Below, piece after piece: positions 52,119 through 60,802 of a DNA stretch of 64,000 bases. Origin of the DNA: Alphaproteobacteria bacterium (GTDB lineage: Bacteria; Pseudomonadota; Alphaproteobacteria; DSM-16000; Inquilinaceae); contig JANQGH010000085.1 in NCBI GenBank assembly GCA_028277405.1, forward strand, positions 23,401-87,400. The letters are read 5' to 3'. The stretch's first letter is position 1. Each line of letters begins with the position of its first letter. The notes beneath the pieces were generated by a model that saw only the letters and a program-made list of their open reading frames with translations, was not told the origin of the DNA and did no database searches. A program made the translations under genes and the position numbers.

Positions 52119-53170
52119 GTGAGACAATGCGCCGGGAAATCCTCGGCCAGCCAGAACTGTTGGCGGACATACTGCCCGGACTGCGCCGAAGGGCGGCCGA
52201 CCTGCCGCTGCCAAGCGAGGCTTGCGTTTGGGCCGGCGGTTGCGGGGACAGCGCCTTCGCGGCCGCCGCCATGGCAGGCTGGTTTCGGTCCTGCGGCGTG
52301 CCCTACAGACCAGCGACCGCCCATGATCTCGCGTTCCACAGCCCGGTCGGCCGGGGCGACGTCGTCATACTGATGTCGATATCGGGCGGCACGCGCCGCA
52401 CGGTTCAAGCCGCCGGACGGGTCAAGGATAAGGGGGCCTCAGCCGTCGCGATCACTTGCAACCCGGATAGCACATTGGCCCACGCCTGCGAGCACGTGCT
52501 GCCGCTCGGGTTCCAGCCTCTGAGCCGGCGAACGCCGCATACGGCGGATTATCTGGCGACCCTGCTGGCCCTGGCCGTGCTCGGCGAAACTTGGGGTGAG
52601 CAGCGCGCCGACAGGTTGAACGGTGTTCCAGCGGCAGTCGATGAGACCATCGCGACGGCCAAGGATGCGGCAATGGCCTTCGGTGCCGACCTGCACGAGA
52701 CCGGCAAGCTCTTCGTGCTTGGCCAAGGCGGCAACCGGGCGACCGCCGACTACATCGCGGCCAAGTACCACGAGTCCGGCGGCCTTACGTCCTTGTCGGC
52801 CGAGACGGAAAACTTCGTGCACGGCATGAACTTCACGGTCGAGCCCGACGACAGCGTGCTGATCCTCGGCGGCGACGGCGACGGCGCCTTCCGGGCGGAC
52901 GAGTTGGCGGCGACCATGGGCCGCCTGTGCCGGTCGGTCGCGTTGGCACGGGCCGACGGTGCTACGGCCGCGCAATCAACGCTTCTAACCGGTGCAACCA
53001 TCGAGCCAACGTTGAGCCCGTTTGTCCTGGCAGCGATCGGGCAGCTTGTCTGCCTCGGTACCATCACCGCACGGGGACTGCCCGTCGAGGAGACCCGCGC
53101 CGGCCGTGGCGACGCGGCCACCCATGGTGACGTTCAATCCAATTGGATGAGCGCAACCCGGATCGATTAG
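52115..53170 (+). CDS. Double SIS-domain sugar-phosphate isomerase/deaminase-like protein
   Basis: 351-residue protein with two SIS domains. The first (about residues 35-160) has SISGGTRRT (88-96), the phosphate-binding loop; the second (about 195-340) has LFVLGQGGNRATADYIAAK and ETENFVHG (230-237), the glutamate/histidine pair seen in GlmS-, AgaS- and FrlB-like enzymes. There is no glutaminase domain. It could isomerise, deaminate or deglycate an amino or ketose sugar phosphate. It is the last gene of the operon, coupled by ATGA to the eIF2B-fold gene. The exact substrate is unknown. Confidence 0.85.
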   Translation: MSETMRREILGQPELLADILPGLRRRAADLPLPSEACVWAGGCGDSAFAAAAMAGWFRSCGVPYRPATAHDLAFHSPVGRGDVVILMSISGGTRRTVQAAGRVKDKGASAVAITCNPDSTLAHACEHVLPLGFQPLSRRTPHTADYLATLLALAVLGETWGEQRADRLNGVPAAVDETIATAKDAAMAFGADLHETGKLFVLGQGGNRATADYIAAKYHESGGLTSLSAETENFVHGMNFTVEPDDSVLILGGDGDGAFRADELAATMGRLCRSVALARADGATAAQSTLLTGATIEPTLSPFVLAAIGQLVCLGTITARGLPVEETRAGRGDAATHGDVQSNWMSATRID

Positions 53171-53186
53171 GTCGGCCCCGATCGGC

Positions 53187-54404
53187 TCAAACCGGCTCGC
53201 AGATATCCAGGATCGCCAGCATGTAGATCCGGATCATGTCGAGATAGTCCGGAATGTCGACCCGTTCGTCCGGCATCGTGTTGTATCGGCCGCCGGGGCC
53301 GCAGACGATGCCTTCCACGCCCAGACGGTGGTGAAAGTGCGCGGCGTCGGTGCCGTAGAAGCCGGGCGGCCGGATGGCGCCGGTCGGCTGATCTTCGCCG
53401 CGCACAGTGCGATAGGCCTCGTTGACGACCCGCACGATGCGGCTGTCGCGGGCGACCTCGAACGTGCCCATGCTGGGCCGGCCTTCTTCGCGCTCATGGA
53501 TCAGTTTCGCGGACAGGCCCGGATACTCCGCCTCCAGCGCATCCAGCGCCGCGCGCATGTCGGTCAGCACGCCTTCCTCGTTTTGCCCGGGCGCGTAACG
53601 GGCGGATCCCTTTATCCGCACGAAATCGGCGACCTGGGGCGGCCGCCAGTCGTGCATCTCGCGGCCCAGCCCGGCCTGCATGACGCCGACATGGGCGCGG
53701 TTGATCGACAGGTGCTCGTCGCTCCTGGCGCCGGAGAAGGTCATGGCGTTGATGCGCGGCACCAGCGCGCAGGCCGCCGACAGGGCGTCCACCGCCTGTT
53801 CGCGCTTCGACAGGTGCCTGGTATCGCCCGTCAATTCGATGATGAAGGTGAAGGCGCCGGCATGCATGGTCAGGGCCTGCAGGTCCGTCGGCTCGCTGTT
53901 GATGAAATAGTCGGCCGTCACGCCGTGATCGATCGCCGCGATGGTGCCGATGCCACCCTGCAGTTCGCCGACCACATAGGTCAGGACGACGTCGCCCTTC
54001 AACCGAACGCCCGCGTCGATCAACGTCCTGACGGCGCAGAAATAGGCGGCATCGCCGGCCTTCATGTTGGAACAGCCGATGCCGTAGATGAACTTGTCGT
54101 CGACCAGGCCGCCCCAGGGGTCGACGGTCCAGCCCTCGGTCACCGGGTTGGTGTCCAGATGGCCGTTGAATAGCAGGCTGGCGCCGCCGCCCTCGCCCCG
54201 CCAGGTACCGATCGCGTTGTAGCGTCCGCCGGGCACGTCTTGCAGGTCGCTCTCCAGCCCGAGCGCGCGCATCTCCTCCGCCATGACCTTGGCCAGTTGG
54301 CGCTCGCCATCCGTCTCCGAATAGCTCTTGTGCCGGATCATCTTGGACAGGAAGTCGAGCGCGGCCCGTTCGTCCAGGCTGGCCAGCAGGGCATGGCGAT
54401 CCAT
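53187..54404 (-). CDS. M20 family hydrolase with altered metal site
   Basis: 405-residue member of the ArgE/DapE/CPG2 (M20) family. H82 and D84 in FNGHLDTNP are the usual first ligands, but the bridging Asp of the GRGxxDMKGG motif is Asn113 in GIGCSNMKAG. The catalytic pair Glu-Glu is Glu147-Leu148 in VVGELQGG, losing a zinc ligand. EPTD (171-174) and TDAAHFHHRLG near the C-terminus are present. The insert for dimerisation lies at about 185-300. It may bind one metal. It is the last gene of the peptide-transport operon, so it probably cleaves or deacylates an imported amide or peptide. Confidence 0.88.
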   Translation of the reverse strand: MDRHALLASLDERAALDFLSKMIRHKSYSETDGERQLAKVMAEEMRALGLESDLQDVPGGRYNAIGTWRGEGGGASLLFNGHLDTNPVTEGWTVDPWGGLVDDKFIYGIGCSNMKAGDAAYFCAVRTLIDAGVRLKGDVVLTYVVGELQGGIGTIAAIDHGVTADYFINSEPTDLQALTMHAGAFTFIIELTGDTRHLSKREQAVDALSAACALVPRINAMTFSGARSDEHLSINRAHVGVMQAGLGREMHDWRPPQVADFVRIKGSARYAPGQNEEGVLTDMRAALDALEAEYPGLSAKLIHEREEGRPSMGTFEVARDSRIVRVVNEAYRTVRGEDQPTGAIRPPGFYGTDAAHFHHRLGVEGIVCGPGGRYNTMPDERVDIPDYLDMIRIYMLAILDICEPV

Positions 54405-54426
54405 TGATTTTCTCCGTTATCGCGGG

Positions 54427-56046
54427 TTAACCGACCGGAACGGGTACGGCGTCCAGCAGGGCCTTTGTGTAGGCGTGTTCGGGCTGGCGGGCGAGGCTGG
54501 CGACGGTGGCGGTTTCGACCACGTCGCCGCGATACATGACCACGATCCGGTGCGCGATCTGGCGCACCAGGTTCAGGTCGTGGGTGATGAACAGATAGGC
54601 CGTTCCGTGCCGCGCGCGCAACGCCAACAGCAACTGGATGATCGAGGCCTGCACCGACACGTCCAGCGACGAGGTGATCTCGTCGCAAATGACGATCTGC
54701 GGCTTGGAGGCAAAGGCACGGGCGATCGCCACCCGCTGCTTTTCGCCGCCGGAAAGTTGGTGCGGATAGCGCCTGGCGTAGTCCTCGGGCAACTGCACGT
54801 CGCGCAGCAGGCCGGCGACGGTCTCGGCGACGGGCGCCTCACGGTCCAGGCCGTAGCGCCGCAGCGGGCGCGCGATGATCGTGCCGACGGTCTGGCGCGG
54901 GTTCAGGGAACTGTCAGGATGCTGAAAGATGATCTGGACGGCCCGGCGATAGGCGGCGTCCATATCCCGCCTTCCGGTCAGCTTGCTGCTGCCGAAGCCG
55001 ATCGTTCCGGTGAACGGGTTCAACCCCACCAGCGCCTTGGCGATGGTCGATTTGCCGGAGCCGGACTCGCCGACGATGCCCAGGATTTCGCCCTGCGCCA
55101 GATCGAACGACACCGATTGCGCGCCCGTCACGCGCTTGGCCCGATCCTTGTTCAGAAAGTCGAGCAAAGAGGGCCGGCCATAGCGCACGGTCAGGTCTTG
55201 CCCGCTCAGCAACGTGCTGCCGGTGGAGGACGCCTCGTCGTCGACCAGGCGCCGGTCCGGGCGTGGAACCGCGGAGATCAGGCGCTTGGTATAGGCATCC
55301 TGCGGCGCGGAGAAGATGCGCTCTGCGGGGTCCTGCTCGACGATCCGGCCTTGATGGATCACCGCGACCCGGTCGGCGATGGTCGAAACCAGGGCCAGAT
55401 CGTGCGAGATGTAGAGCGAGGCGACGCCGGTTTCCGACTGCAAATCGCGGAACAGATCGAGGATCTGACGGGCCGTGATGACGTCGAGTGCCGTGGTCGG
55501 CTCGTCGAACAGCAGCACTTCCGGCTGGCAGGCGAAGGCAGCCGCGATCACGACACGCTGCTTTTCGCCGCCCGAGACCTCGTGCGGGTAGCGGTGCATC
55601 ATTGCGGCCGGCGTCTTCAGCCCAACCCGCTCCAGCATGGCCACGCTTTCGCGCTGCGCCGCCTGCCGATCCAGCCCGCGGTGGCGGGTCAGCACCTCGA
55701 TGATCTGGGTGCCCAGGGTCATGGTCGGGTTCAGCGACGTGCTGGGGTCTTGGAAGACCATGCCGAGACGGCGGCCGCGAATGTTGGTCATCCGCGCCTG
55801 GCTGAGGCTCGCCAGATCCTCGCGCCCGAGCAGGATGCGGCCGTCCTCGCGGCCGACATTGGGCGGCAGGCCGCGCATGATGGCATGGGCCAGCGACGTC
55901 TTGCCCGACCCGGACTCGCCGACCAGGCCCAACACCTCACCGCCCTGCAAGGCCAGGCTGACATCGCGCAGCGCCTGAAAGGCGCCGGCCGAGGTGCCGT
56001 AGGCCAGCGAGTAGGTGTCGACGGTCAGGACGGGGCCGGCGCTCAT
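54427..56046 (-). CDS. Fused peptide ABC transporter ATPase (GsiA-like, DppD-DppF)
   Basis: 539-residue protein with two complete ATPase domains. Walker A motifs GESGSGKTSLAHAI (about residue 36) and GESGSGKSTIAKAL (about residue 315) each precede an SGGEKQRV signature and Walker B segments LLFDEPTTALD and IVICDEITSSLD. In the second, Glu-Ile replaces the usual Glu-Pro. Dipeptide systems usually encode these halves separately; the fusion is like GsiA. It energises uptake of the peptide or amide brought by the nearby binding protein. Its start overlaps nothing but lies 3 bp after the permease stop. Confidence 0.93.
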   Translation of the reverse strand: MSAGPVLTVDTYSLAYGTSAGAFQALRDVSLALQGGEVLGLVGESGSGKTSLAHAIMRGLPPNVGREDGRILLGREDLASLSQARMTNIRGRRLGMVFQDPSTSLNPTMTLGTQIIEVLTRHRGLDRQAAQRESVAMLERVGLKTPAAMMHRYPHEVSGGEKQRVVIAAAFACQPEVLLFDEPTTALDVITARQILDLFRDLQSETGVASLYISHDLALVSTIADRVAVIHQGRIVEQDPAERIFSAPQDAYTKRLISAVPRPDRRLVDDEASSTGSTLLSGQDLTVRYGRPSLLDFLNKDRAKRVTGAQSVSFDLAQGEILGIVGESGSGKSTIAKALVGLNPFTGTIGFGSSKLTGRRDMDAAYRRAVQIIFQHPDSSLNPRQTVGTIIARPLRRYGLDREAPVAETVAGLLRDVQLPEDYARRYPHQLSGGEKQRVAIARAFASKPQIVICDEITSSLDVSVQASIIQLLLALRARHGTAYLFITHDLNLVRQIAHRIVVMYRGDVVETATVASLARQPEHAYTKALLDAVPVPVG

Positions 56047-56049
56047 GGC

Positions 56050-56874
56050 TCAGGTCTTCGGGTTGAGGGCATCGCGCAAGCCGTCGCCCAGCAGGTTGAA
56101 GCCGATCGCGACCACCGCGATGCAAACACCCGGCCAGATCATCATCCAGGCATTGCGGAACATGTAGGACCGGGCCTCGGAGACCATCAGGCCCCATTCG
56201 GACGAGGGCGGCTGGGCACCGAGGCCCAGAAAGCTCAACGTCGCCAGCAGCATGATGGCAAAGGCCACCCGGATGGTCATTTCGACCACGATCGGCGCGA
56301 TGACGTTCGGCAGCATCTCGCGCAGGATGATGTAGCCGGCGCTTTCGCCCCGCGCGATGGCCGCCTTCACATAGTCCTGCTCGCGCACCGTCAGGGCAAC
56401 CGACCGGGCGATGCGGGCCATGCCCGGCGCGAAGGCGATGCCGATGGCGACAAGGGCGTTCACCCCACTGGCGCCGAGCGCGGTGACGATCAGAAGCGCG
56501 AACAGAAGGTTCGGGATCGCCATTACGGCGTCGACCAGGCGCATGACAAGCTCGTCGAAACGGCCGCCCAGATAGGCCGAGCCGGTGCCGATCACCGCGC
56601 CGATGCCGGTGCCGATCACGGTGGCGAAGATCGCCATCAGAACCGTCGACTGGGCGCCGTGCAGGATGCGGCTGAACAGGTCGCGGCCGAACTGGTCGGT
56701 ACCGAACAGGAACTGGCCGCTGGGCCCCTCGAACCGGTTGCCGTAGTTGAAGGTTTCTGGGTTGTCGGGCGCCAGCCACGGCCCGAAGATCGCCGCCAGC
56801 AGCACGATGACCACGATCACGCTGCCAATCGCGCCCTGGGGCGTGTGCAGCAGTCGGCGGATGGTCTCAGGCAT
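56050..56874 (-). CDS. Peptide ABC transporter permease (DppC/OppC-like)
   Basis: 274-residue permease from the ATG at 56874, which has GGAGGAT upstream; the open frame to 56916 lies inside dppB. About six helices; FGTDQFGRDLFSRILHGAQ near residue 55 is the DppC hallmark, and EQDYVKAAIARGESAGYIIL is the coupling loop. It overlaps the upstream permease by 8 bp. Together with the DppB-like subunit it forms the channel. Confidence 0.92.
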   Translation of the reverse strand: MPETIRRLLHTPQGAIGSVIVVIVLLAAIFGPWLAPDNPETFNYGNRFEGPSGQFLFGTDQFGRDLFSRILHGAQSTVLMAIFATVIGTGIGAVIGTGSAYLGGRFDELVMRLVDAVMAIPNLLFALLIVTALGASGVNALVAIGIAFAPGMARIARSVALTVREQDYVKAAIARGESAGYIILREMLPNVIAPIVVEMTIRVAFAIMLLATLSFLGLGAQPPSSEWGLMVSEARSYMFRNAWMMIWPGVCIAVVAIGFNLLGDGLRDALNPKT

Positions 56875-57817
56875 ACTGGATCCTCCGGTCCAGCGCGGCA
56901 TAGGCCAGATCGGCAAGGAAGTTCACGATCGCATAGGTCGCAGCCATGATCAGCGCGCCGGCCTGGATCGCCGGCAAGTCGCGGTTCTGGATCGCCACGA
57001 TCAACTGGCGGCCGATGCCGGGAAAGGCGAAGATCTCCTCCACCACGATGATGCCGCCCAACAGGTAGCCGACATCCAGCGCCACAATGGTGATGGCCGG
57101 CAGCAGGGCATTCGGCAGGGCATGACGCAGGATCACCCGCCGCCTCGTCAGCCCCTTCATGCGCGCGGCCCGGACATAGTCGGTGTGCAAGACGTCGATC
57201 ATCTCCGAGCGCACCATGCGCGAGACATGGGCGATCAGGATCACCGACACGGTCAGCACCGGCAGGGCCAGATGGTGCAGGCCCTCCCAGAAATCCTCGG
57301 TCAACGGCACGTAGCCGGTGGCCGGAAACAGGCCGAGCACCGGGTTCGCAAGCAGCAGCAAGACCACCGTGGCGGTGACGAATTCCGGCATCGAAACGCC
57401 GACATACGACCCAAGGCCGATGACCACGTCCGTCGGCTTGCCCCGCCGCAGGGCGGCGATGATGCCCATCGGCACCGCCAGCACGAGCATCAGCAGGATC
57501 GCCAGTAAGGCCAGCAGCAGGGAACGCTGCAGGGCCGGCAGCATCATCTCCGACACCGGCAGGCCGGTGCGCAACGAGGTGCCAAAATCGCCGCCCAAGG
57601 TGGCTGACAGCCAGTCCCAATACTGCAGCCAGATGGGTCGATCGAGCCCCAGCCGGTCGCGCACGGCGGCCAGGGCATCGTCGGTGGCGTTTTCGCCCAG
57701 CATCATCTGGGCGGCGTCGCCCGGCAGCACCTGGGTGATGCCGAACACGATCACCGAAACGGCCAAAAGGGTGAACAGGATGAAGCCGATCCGTTTGACG
57801 AGATAGCTAAGCGACAC
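56867..57817 (-). CDS. Peptide ABC transporter permease (DppB/OppB-like)
   Basis: 316-residue permease with the DppB signature: first helix then ITQVLPGDAAQMMLG, RDRLGLDRPIWLQYWDWL, and the coupling loop HTDYVRAARMKGLTRRRVIL. The start is GTG at 57817 with AAAGGGTG upstream. It follows the binding-protein gene by 42 bp and overlaps the DppC-like gene. Typical length for the family. Confidence 0.92.
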   Translation of the reverse strand: MSLSYLVKRIGFILFTLLAVSVIVFGITQVLPGDAAQMMLGENATDDALAAVRDRLGLDRPIWLQYWDWLSATLGGDFGTSLRTGLPVSEMMLPALQRSLLLALLAILLMLVLAVPMGIIAALRRGKPTDVVIGLGSYVGVSMPEFVTATVVLLLLANPVLGLFPATGYVPLTEDFWEGLHHLALPVLTVSVILIAHVSRMVRSEMIDVLHTDYVRAARMKGLTRRRVILRHALPNALLPAITIVALDVGYLLGGIIVVEEIFAFPGIGRQLIVAIQNRDLPAIQAGALIMAATYAIVNFLADLAYAALDRRIQYA

Positions 57818-57859
57818 GGTCTTCGTTCACCCTTTCACGGCCTGTGGTCACGCCAAGGC

Positions 57860-59428
57860 TTAGTCGCGCGACGGCGCCCCGTCGCCCAGCCAGACCTGGT
57901 CGAGGTTGAACACCGCCCCGCGCGGGTGGCGCGCATAGTCCTGCACGTAGGCCTGCTTGGCGCCCAACAGGTCGAAAAAGACCGGGATGACCGTGGGCAC
58001 GTTGGCAAACATCAACTCTTGGGCCTGGGCGTAAATCTGGGCCCGTTCCGGCCCGTCCGGCGTGCGCCGACCGGCCTCGACCAGGGCGTCGAAGTCGGTG
58101 TTGTTCCAGCGCGTTTCGTTCCAGGCCGCATCGCTGGTGTAAAGGAGCGAGAAGATCGCGTCGGCCGACGGCTGCATGTTGTAGAAGCCGACATAGAAGT
58201 TGCCCTGGCGCCAGACCTGATCGAGATAGGTGGCGTGCGGCATGGTCTGGACTTCGATGTTGAAGCCGGCCGGCCGTGCCATCTCGCGGATCGCCACGGC
58301 CATCTGGGCGCGCGTGCCCGGCCGTTCGGAAGCGACGAGCGTGATGTCGAGGCCGTCGCCATGGCCGGCCTCCTGCATCAGGGATGTGGCCTGGGCGATG
58401 TCCGCCTCGCGATGGCCGACATCCGCCCAATAGCGATAGGCGCTGTTGATCGGCGTGTCCTCGCCCTGGGTGCCGTAGCCCTCGGCGACGAAATCGACCA
58501 GCGCGCCGCGATCGATGCACAGCGCCAGCGCCTGGCGCACGCGCGGATCGTTGAACGGCGGCACATCGCAGCCCAAGACAATGTTCAAGAACTGGCCGGA
58601 CGGCGTGCGCAGCCCGTCGATGCCGGGGCTGTTCGCCAGCCGGTCGAAATCGGTCGGGTCGGCGCGGATCATGATGTCCGTGTCCCCGGAAATCAGCGCC
58701 GAGCCTTCGGCCGTGATGTCCGGATAGATCACCATCTCGACCCGATCGACGTAGGGACGTGCCGGGTCGTAATAGTTCGGGTTGCGCTCGACCACGACCT
58801 CGCGCTCCGGCTCGTAGGAGACGAGCTGGAACGGCCCGGTGCCGACGGCCTGCTGGTTCAGACTGTCGAAATCGTTGGCCAGGATCGACGCCGGCACGAT
58901 CTTGGCGTCGGTGTAGGCGACAGCCACCGGCAAGTCGGCATATGAGCCGGAAGTGCGGAACAGGACCGTATGGTCGTCGATTGCGGTGATTTCGGTGATC
59001 GGACCGACATTGCGCCGCGCAGGTGAACCGGTGGCCTCGTCCAGGATAGCGTTGAAAGTGGCCACCACATCGTTGGCGGTCAGCGCGCTGCCGTCATGGA
59101 AGGTGACGCCCTGGCGCAGGGTGAAGGTCCATTCGGTCAGATCGTCATTGGCGACCCAGCTTTCCGCCAGATCGGGCATGGCCGACATGTCGGTGTCGAG
59201 CCGGGTCAGGCCGCTGTAGAGCATTTCGCCCAGCATGTATTCCGGGTTGACCCGGTGCAGCAGCGGGTTCAGCACGCTCGGCGCCTGGTCGACACTGACA
59301 CGAAGCGTGCCGCCCCGCACCGGCTGCGCGGCAGCAAGGCGGGGCAGCAAGCCGGTGCCGACCAAGGTCAATCCAGCGGCGGAACCGGCCAACAGGCTGC
59401 GGCGGCGCATATTCCAACGTGACATCAT
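57860..59428 (-). CDS. Peptide ABC transporter substrate-binding protein (family 5)
   Basis: 522-residue extracytoplasmic binding protein. The signal peptide has a twin-arginine-like MRRRSLLAGSAAGLTLVG and probably ends after LPRLAAAQP. RGGTLRVSVDQAPSVLNPLL is the usual mature start of SBP family 5; LAESWVANDDLTEWTFTLRQ then GVTFHDGSALTANDVV is the family signature. GGAGACGAGAG precedes two consecutive ATG codons (59428 and 59425). The ligand is likely a peptide or other amide; the two M20 hydrolases in the operon support this. Confidence 0.92.
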   Translation of the reverse strand: MMSRWNMRRRSLLAGSAAGLTLVGTGLLPRLAAAQPVRGGTLRVSVDQAPSVLNPLLHRVNPEYMLGEMLYSGLTRLDTDMSAMPDLAESWVANDDLTEWTFTLRQGVTFHDGSALTANDVVATFNAILDEATGSPARRNVGPITEITAIDDHTVLFRTSGSYADLPVAVAYTDAKIVPASILANDFDSLNQQAVGTGPFQLVSYEPEREVVVERNPNYYDPARPYVDRVEMVIYPDITAEGSALISGDTDIMIRADPTDFDRLANSPGIDGLRTPSGQFLNIVLGCDVPPFNDPRVRQALALCIDRGALVDFVAEGYGTQGEDTPINSAYRYWADVGHREADIAQATSLMQEAGHGDGLDITLVASERPGTRAQMAVAIREMARPAGFNIEVQTMPHATYLDQVWRQGNFYVGFYNMQPSADAIFSLLYTSDAAWNETRWNNTDFDALVEAGRRTPDGPERAQIYAQAQELMFANVPTVIPVFFDLLGAKQAYVQDYARHPRGAVFNLDQVWLGDGAPSRD

Positions 59429-59457
59429 CTCTCGTCTCCTTTGCGGTCCTCTCTGGT

Positions 59458-60744
59458 TTAGTCAGTCAACAGGTCGGGTCTGAACGGTTGGGCCAAATAG
59501 GCCAGCACGGCATGTGCCAGTGCCTTCAGATCGCCCGTTGTGGTGAACTCGTCGGCGGCGTGCCCGTTGTTGTCCGGCCGGCTGAGGCCGCCCAGCAAGA
59601 TCTCCCTAATGCCGGCTTGTTGAACCCAGCCCATGTCGGAGCTGGACGAAGCGCCATAGCGGATGAAGTCGTCCGGGCCGTAGCCGAAGCCCTGCGACAA
59701 AGCCGCCTGCCAGCGCGGCCAGTGCGGCCCCACCGGGTCCTTCACCGGTGCGAGATGGCCGACGACGGTGGCCTTCCAGCCGAGCACGCCGCTGCCGTCC
59801 ATTGCCTTGGCGATCGTATCGCGCAGCTCGGCCTCGACCTCCGCACCGTCCTCGTCGGGGGTGTAGCGCCGGTTGACCACGATCCGGCAATGGCCGGGCA
59901 GTGCGGAGCCCTTGGACCCAGCATTGATCGCCGCGATCGTCAACCGCGCCGCCAGCGGTTGGCCAGGCGGAAAGTGCGGCGGCGGCGTCATGTCGGACGT
60001 GCGGGTCTCGACCGACCGTTTCAGCGCCATCAGCCGGTCCAGCAGCGGCAAGGCTTCCTCCACCGCGTTCACGCCGCCGACCGGATCGCCGGAATGGGCC
60101 GAGCGGCCGGTGATGTCGATGGCCAGATCGAGGCTGCCGAAGCAACCGGCCCAGATGCGCGGCGAGGCCTGGCCGTTGAAGCTGAGCAGATGGCCCTCGA
60201 CCGCGCCGATCTCGGCCAGGTGGCGGATGCCGGGGTAGAGCCCGCCTTCCTCGTCGGTGCAGAACAGCAGGACCGGGTCGTAGGCCAGGTCCAGGCCCGT
60301 TTCGCGCGCCGCCGCCAGGGCGCCATAGACGCTGGCGATCGTGCCCTTCATGTCGGACGCGCCACGGCCGAGCAGGCGGTCCCCCTCTTGGGTCAACTCA
60401 AACGGCGGCCGCGTCCAGCCATCGCCCGCCGGCACCACATCGGTGTGGAAGTAGAGCGAGCAGACCGGCCGCCCGGTCTTGCGTCGCGCGATCAGATTGA
60501 TCCGGGGCCCGTGCACGTCTCCGGCGCCGGTCTGCCACAGCGCCTCGGGCACCTCGATCCGTTCGAAATCAAAGCCCAGAGGCGCGAAGAGGTCTTCGGC
60601 GGTATCGGCGAACGGCCCATAGCCGTCGCCGGGCGGGAAAGACGTGTCGACCGCGATCAATCGCGCCAGGGCATCGACCATGGCCGGCATCCCATCGTGC
60701 AGATGGGCCAGCGCCAGATCCAGATCGTGCCCCCCGTTCCGCAT
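59458..60744 (-). CDS. M20 family deacylase/peptidase (ArgE/DapE-like)
   Basis: 428-residue hydrolase with a canonical M20 site: LYFHTDVVPAGDGW (His and Asp ligands), LLGRGASDMKGTIAS (bridging Asp) and LLFCTDEEGGLYP (Glu-Glu). The dimerisation insert lies at about residues 190-310. It should deacylate or cleave an N-acyl amino acid or dipeptide. It is the first gene of the peptide-transport operon and divergent from a GntR regulator 58 bp away. Compare the second M20 gene of the operon (53187-54404), whose metal site is altered. Confidence 0.9.
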   Translation of the reverse strand: MRNGGHDLDLALAHLHDGMPAMVDALARLIAVDTSFPPGDGYGPFADTAEDLFAPLGFDFERIEVPEALWQTGAGDVHGPRINLIARRKTGRPVCSLYFHTDVVPAGDGWTRPPFELTQEGDRLLGRGASDMKGTIASVYGALAAARETGLDLAYDPVLLFCTDEEGGLYPGIRHLAEIGAVEGHLLSFNGQASPRIWAGCFGSLDLAIDITGRSAHSGDPVGGVNAVEEALPLLDRLMALKRSVETRTSDMTPPPHFPPGQPLAARLTIAAINAGSKGSALPGHCRIVVNRRYTPDEDGAEVEAELRDTIAKAMDGSGVLGWKATVVGHLAPVKDPVGPHWPRWQAALSQGFGYGPDDFIRYGASSSSDMGWVQQAGIREILLGGLSRPDNNGHAADEFTTTGDLKALAHAVLAYLAQPFRPDLLTD

Positions 60745-60763
60745 CGATCGCCTTGGTCCGTGA

Positions 60764-60788
60764 TCTATTTCTATATAGTTTATAGTTA
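60764..60788. promoter_or_regulatory. AT-rich divergent promoter/operator for GntR and M20 operon
   Basis: CTATATAG (60771-60778) is a perfect 8-bp palindrome, and TATAGTT is repeated in tandem at 60774-60780 and 60781-60787. The whole divergent gap is 58 bp, so one regulator bound here would affect both directions. TATAGT is also a plausible -10 box toward the GntR gene. Confidence 0.5.
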
Positions 60789-60802
60789 AGCAGAGGCATG
60801 CT

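Noticed and set aside
54328..56949. 873-codon plus-strand open frame
   Set aside because: It lies opposite the M20, fused ATPase and DppC genes; its translation is rich in Arg, Gly, Asp and His with no domain, as expected from the antisense of GC-rich genes.
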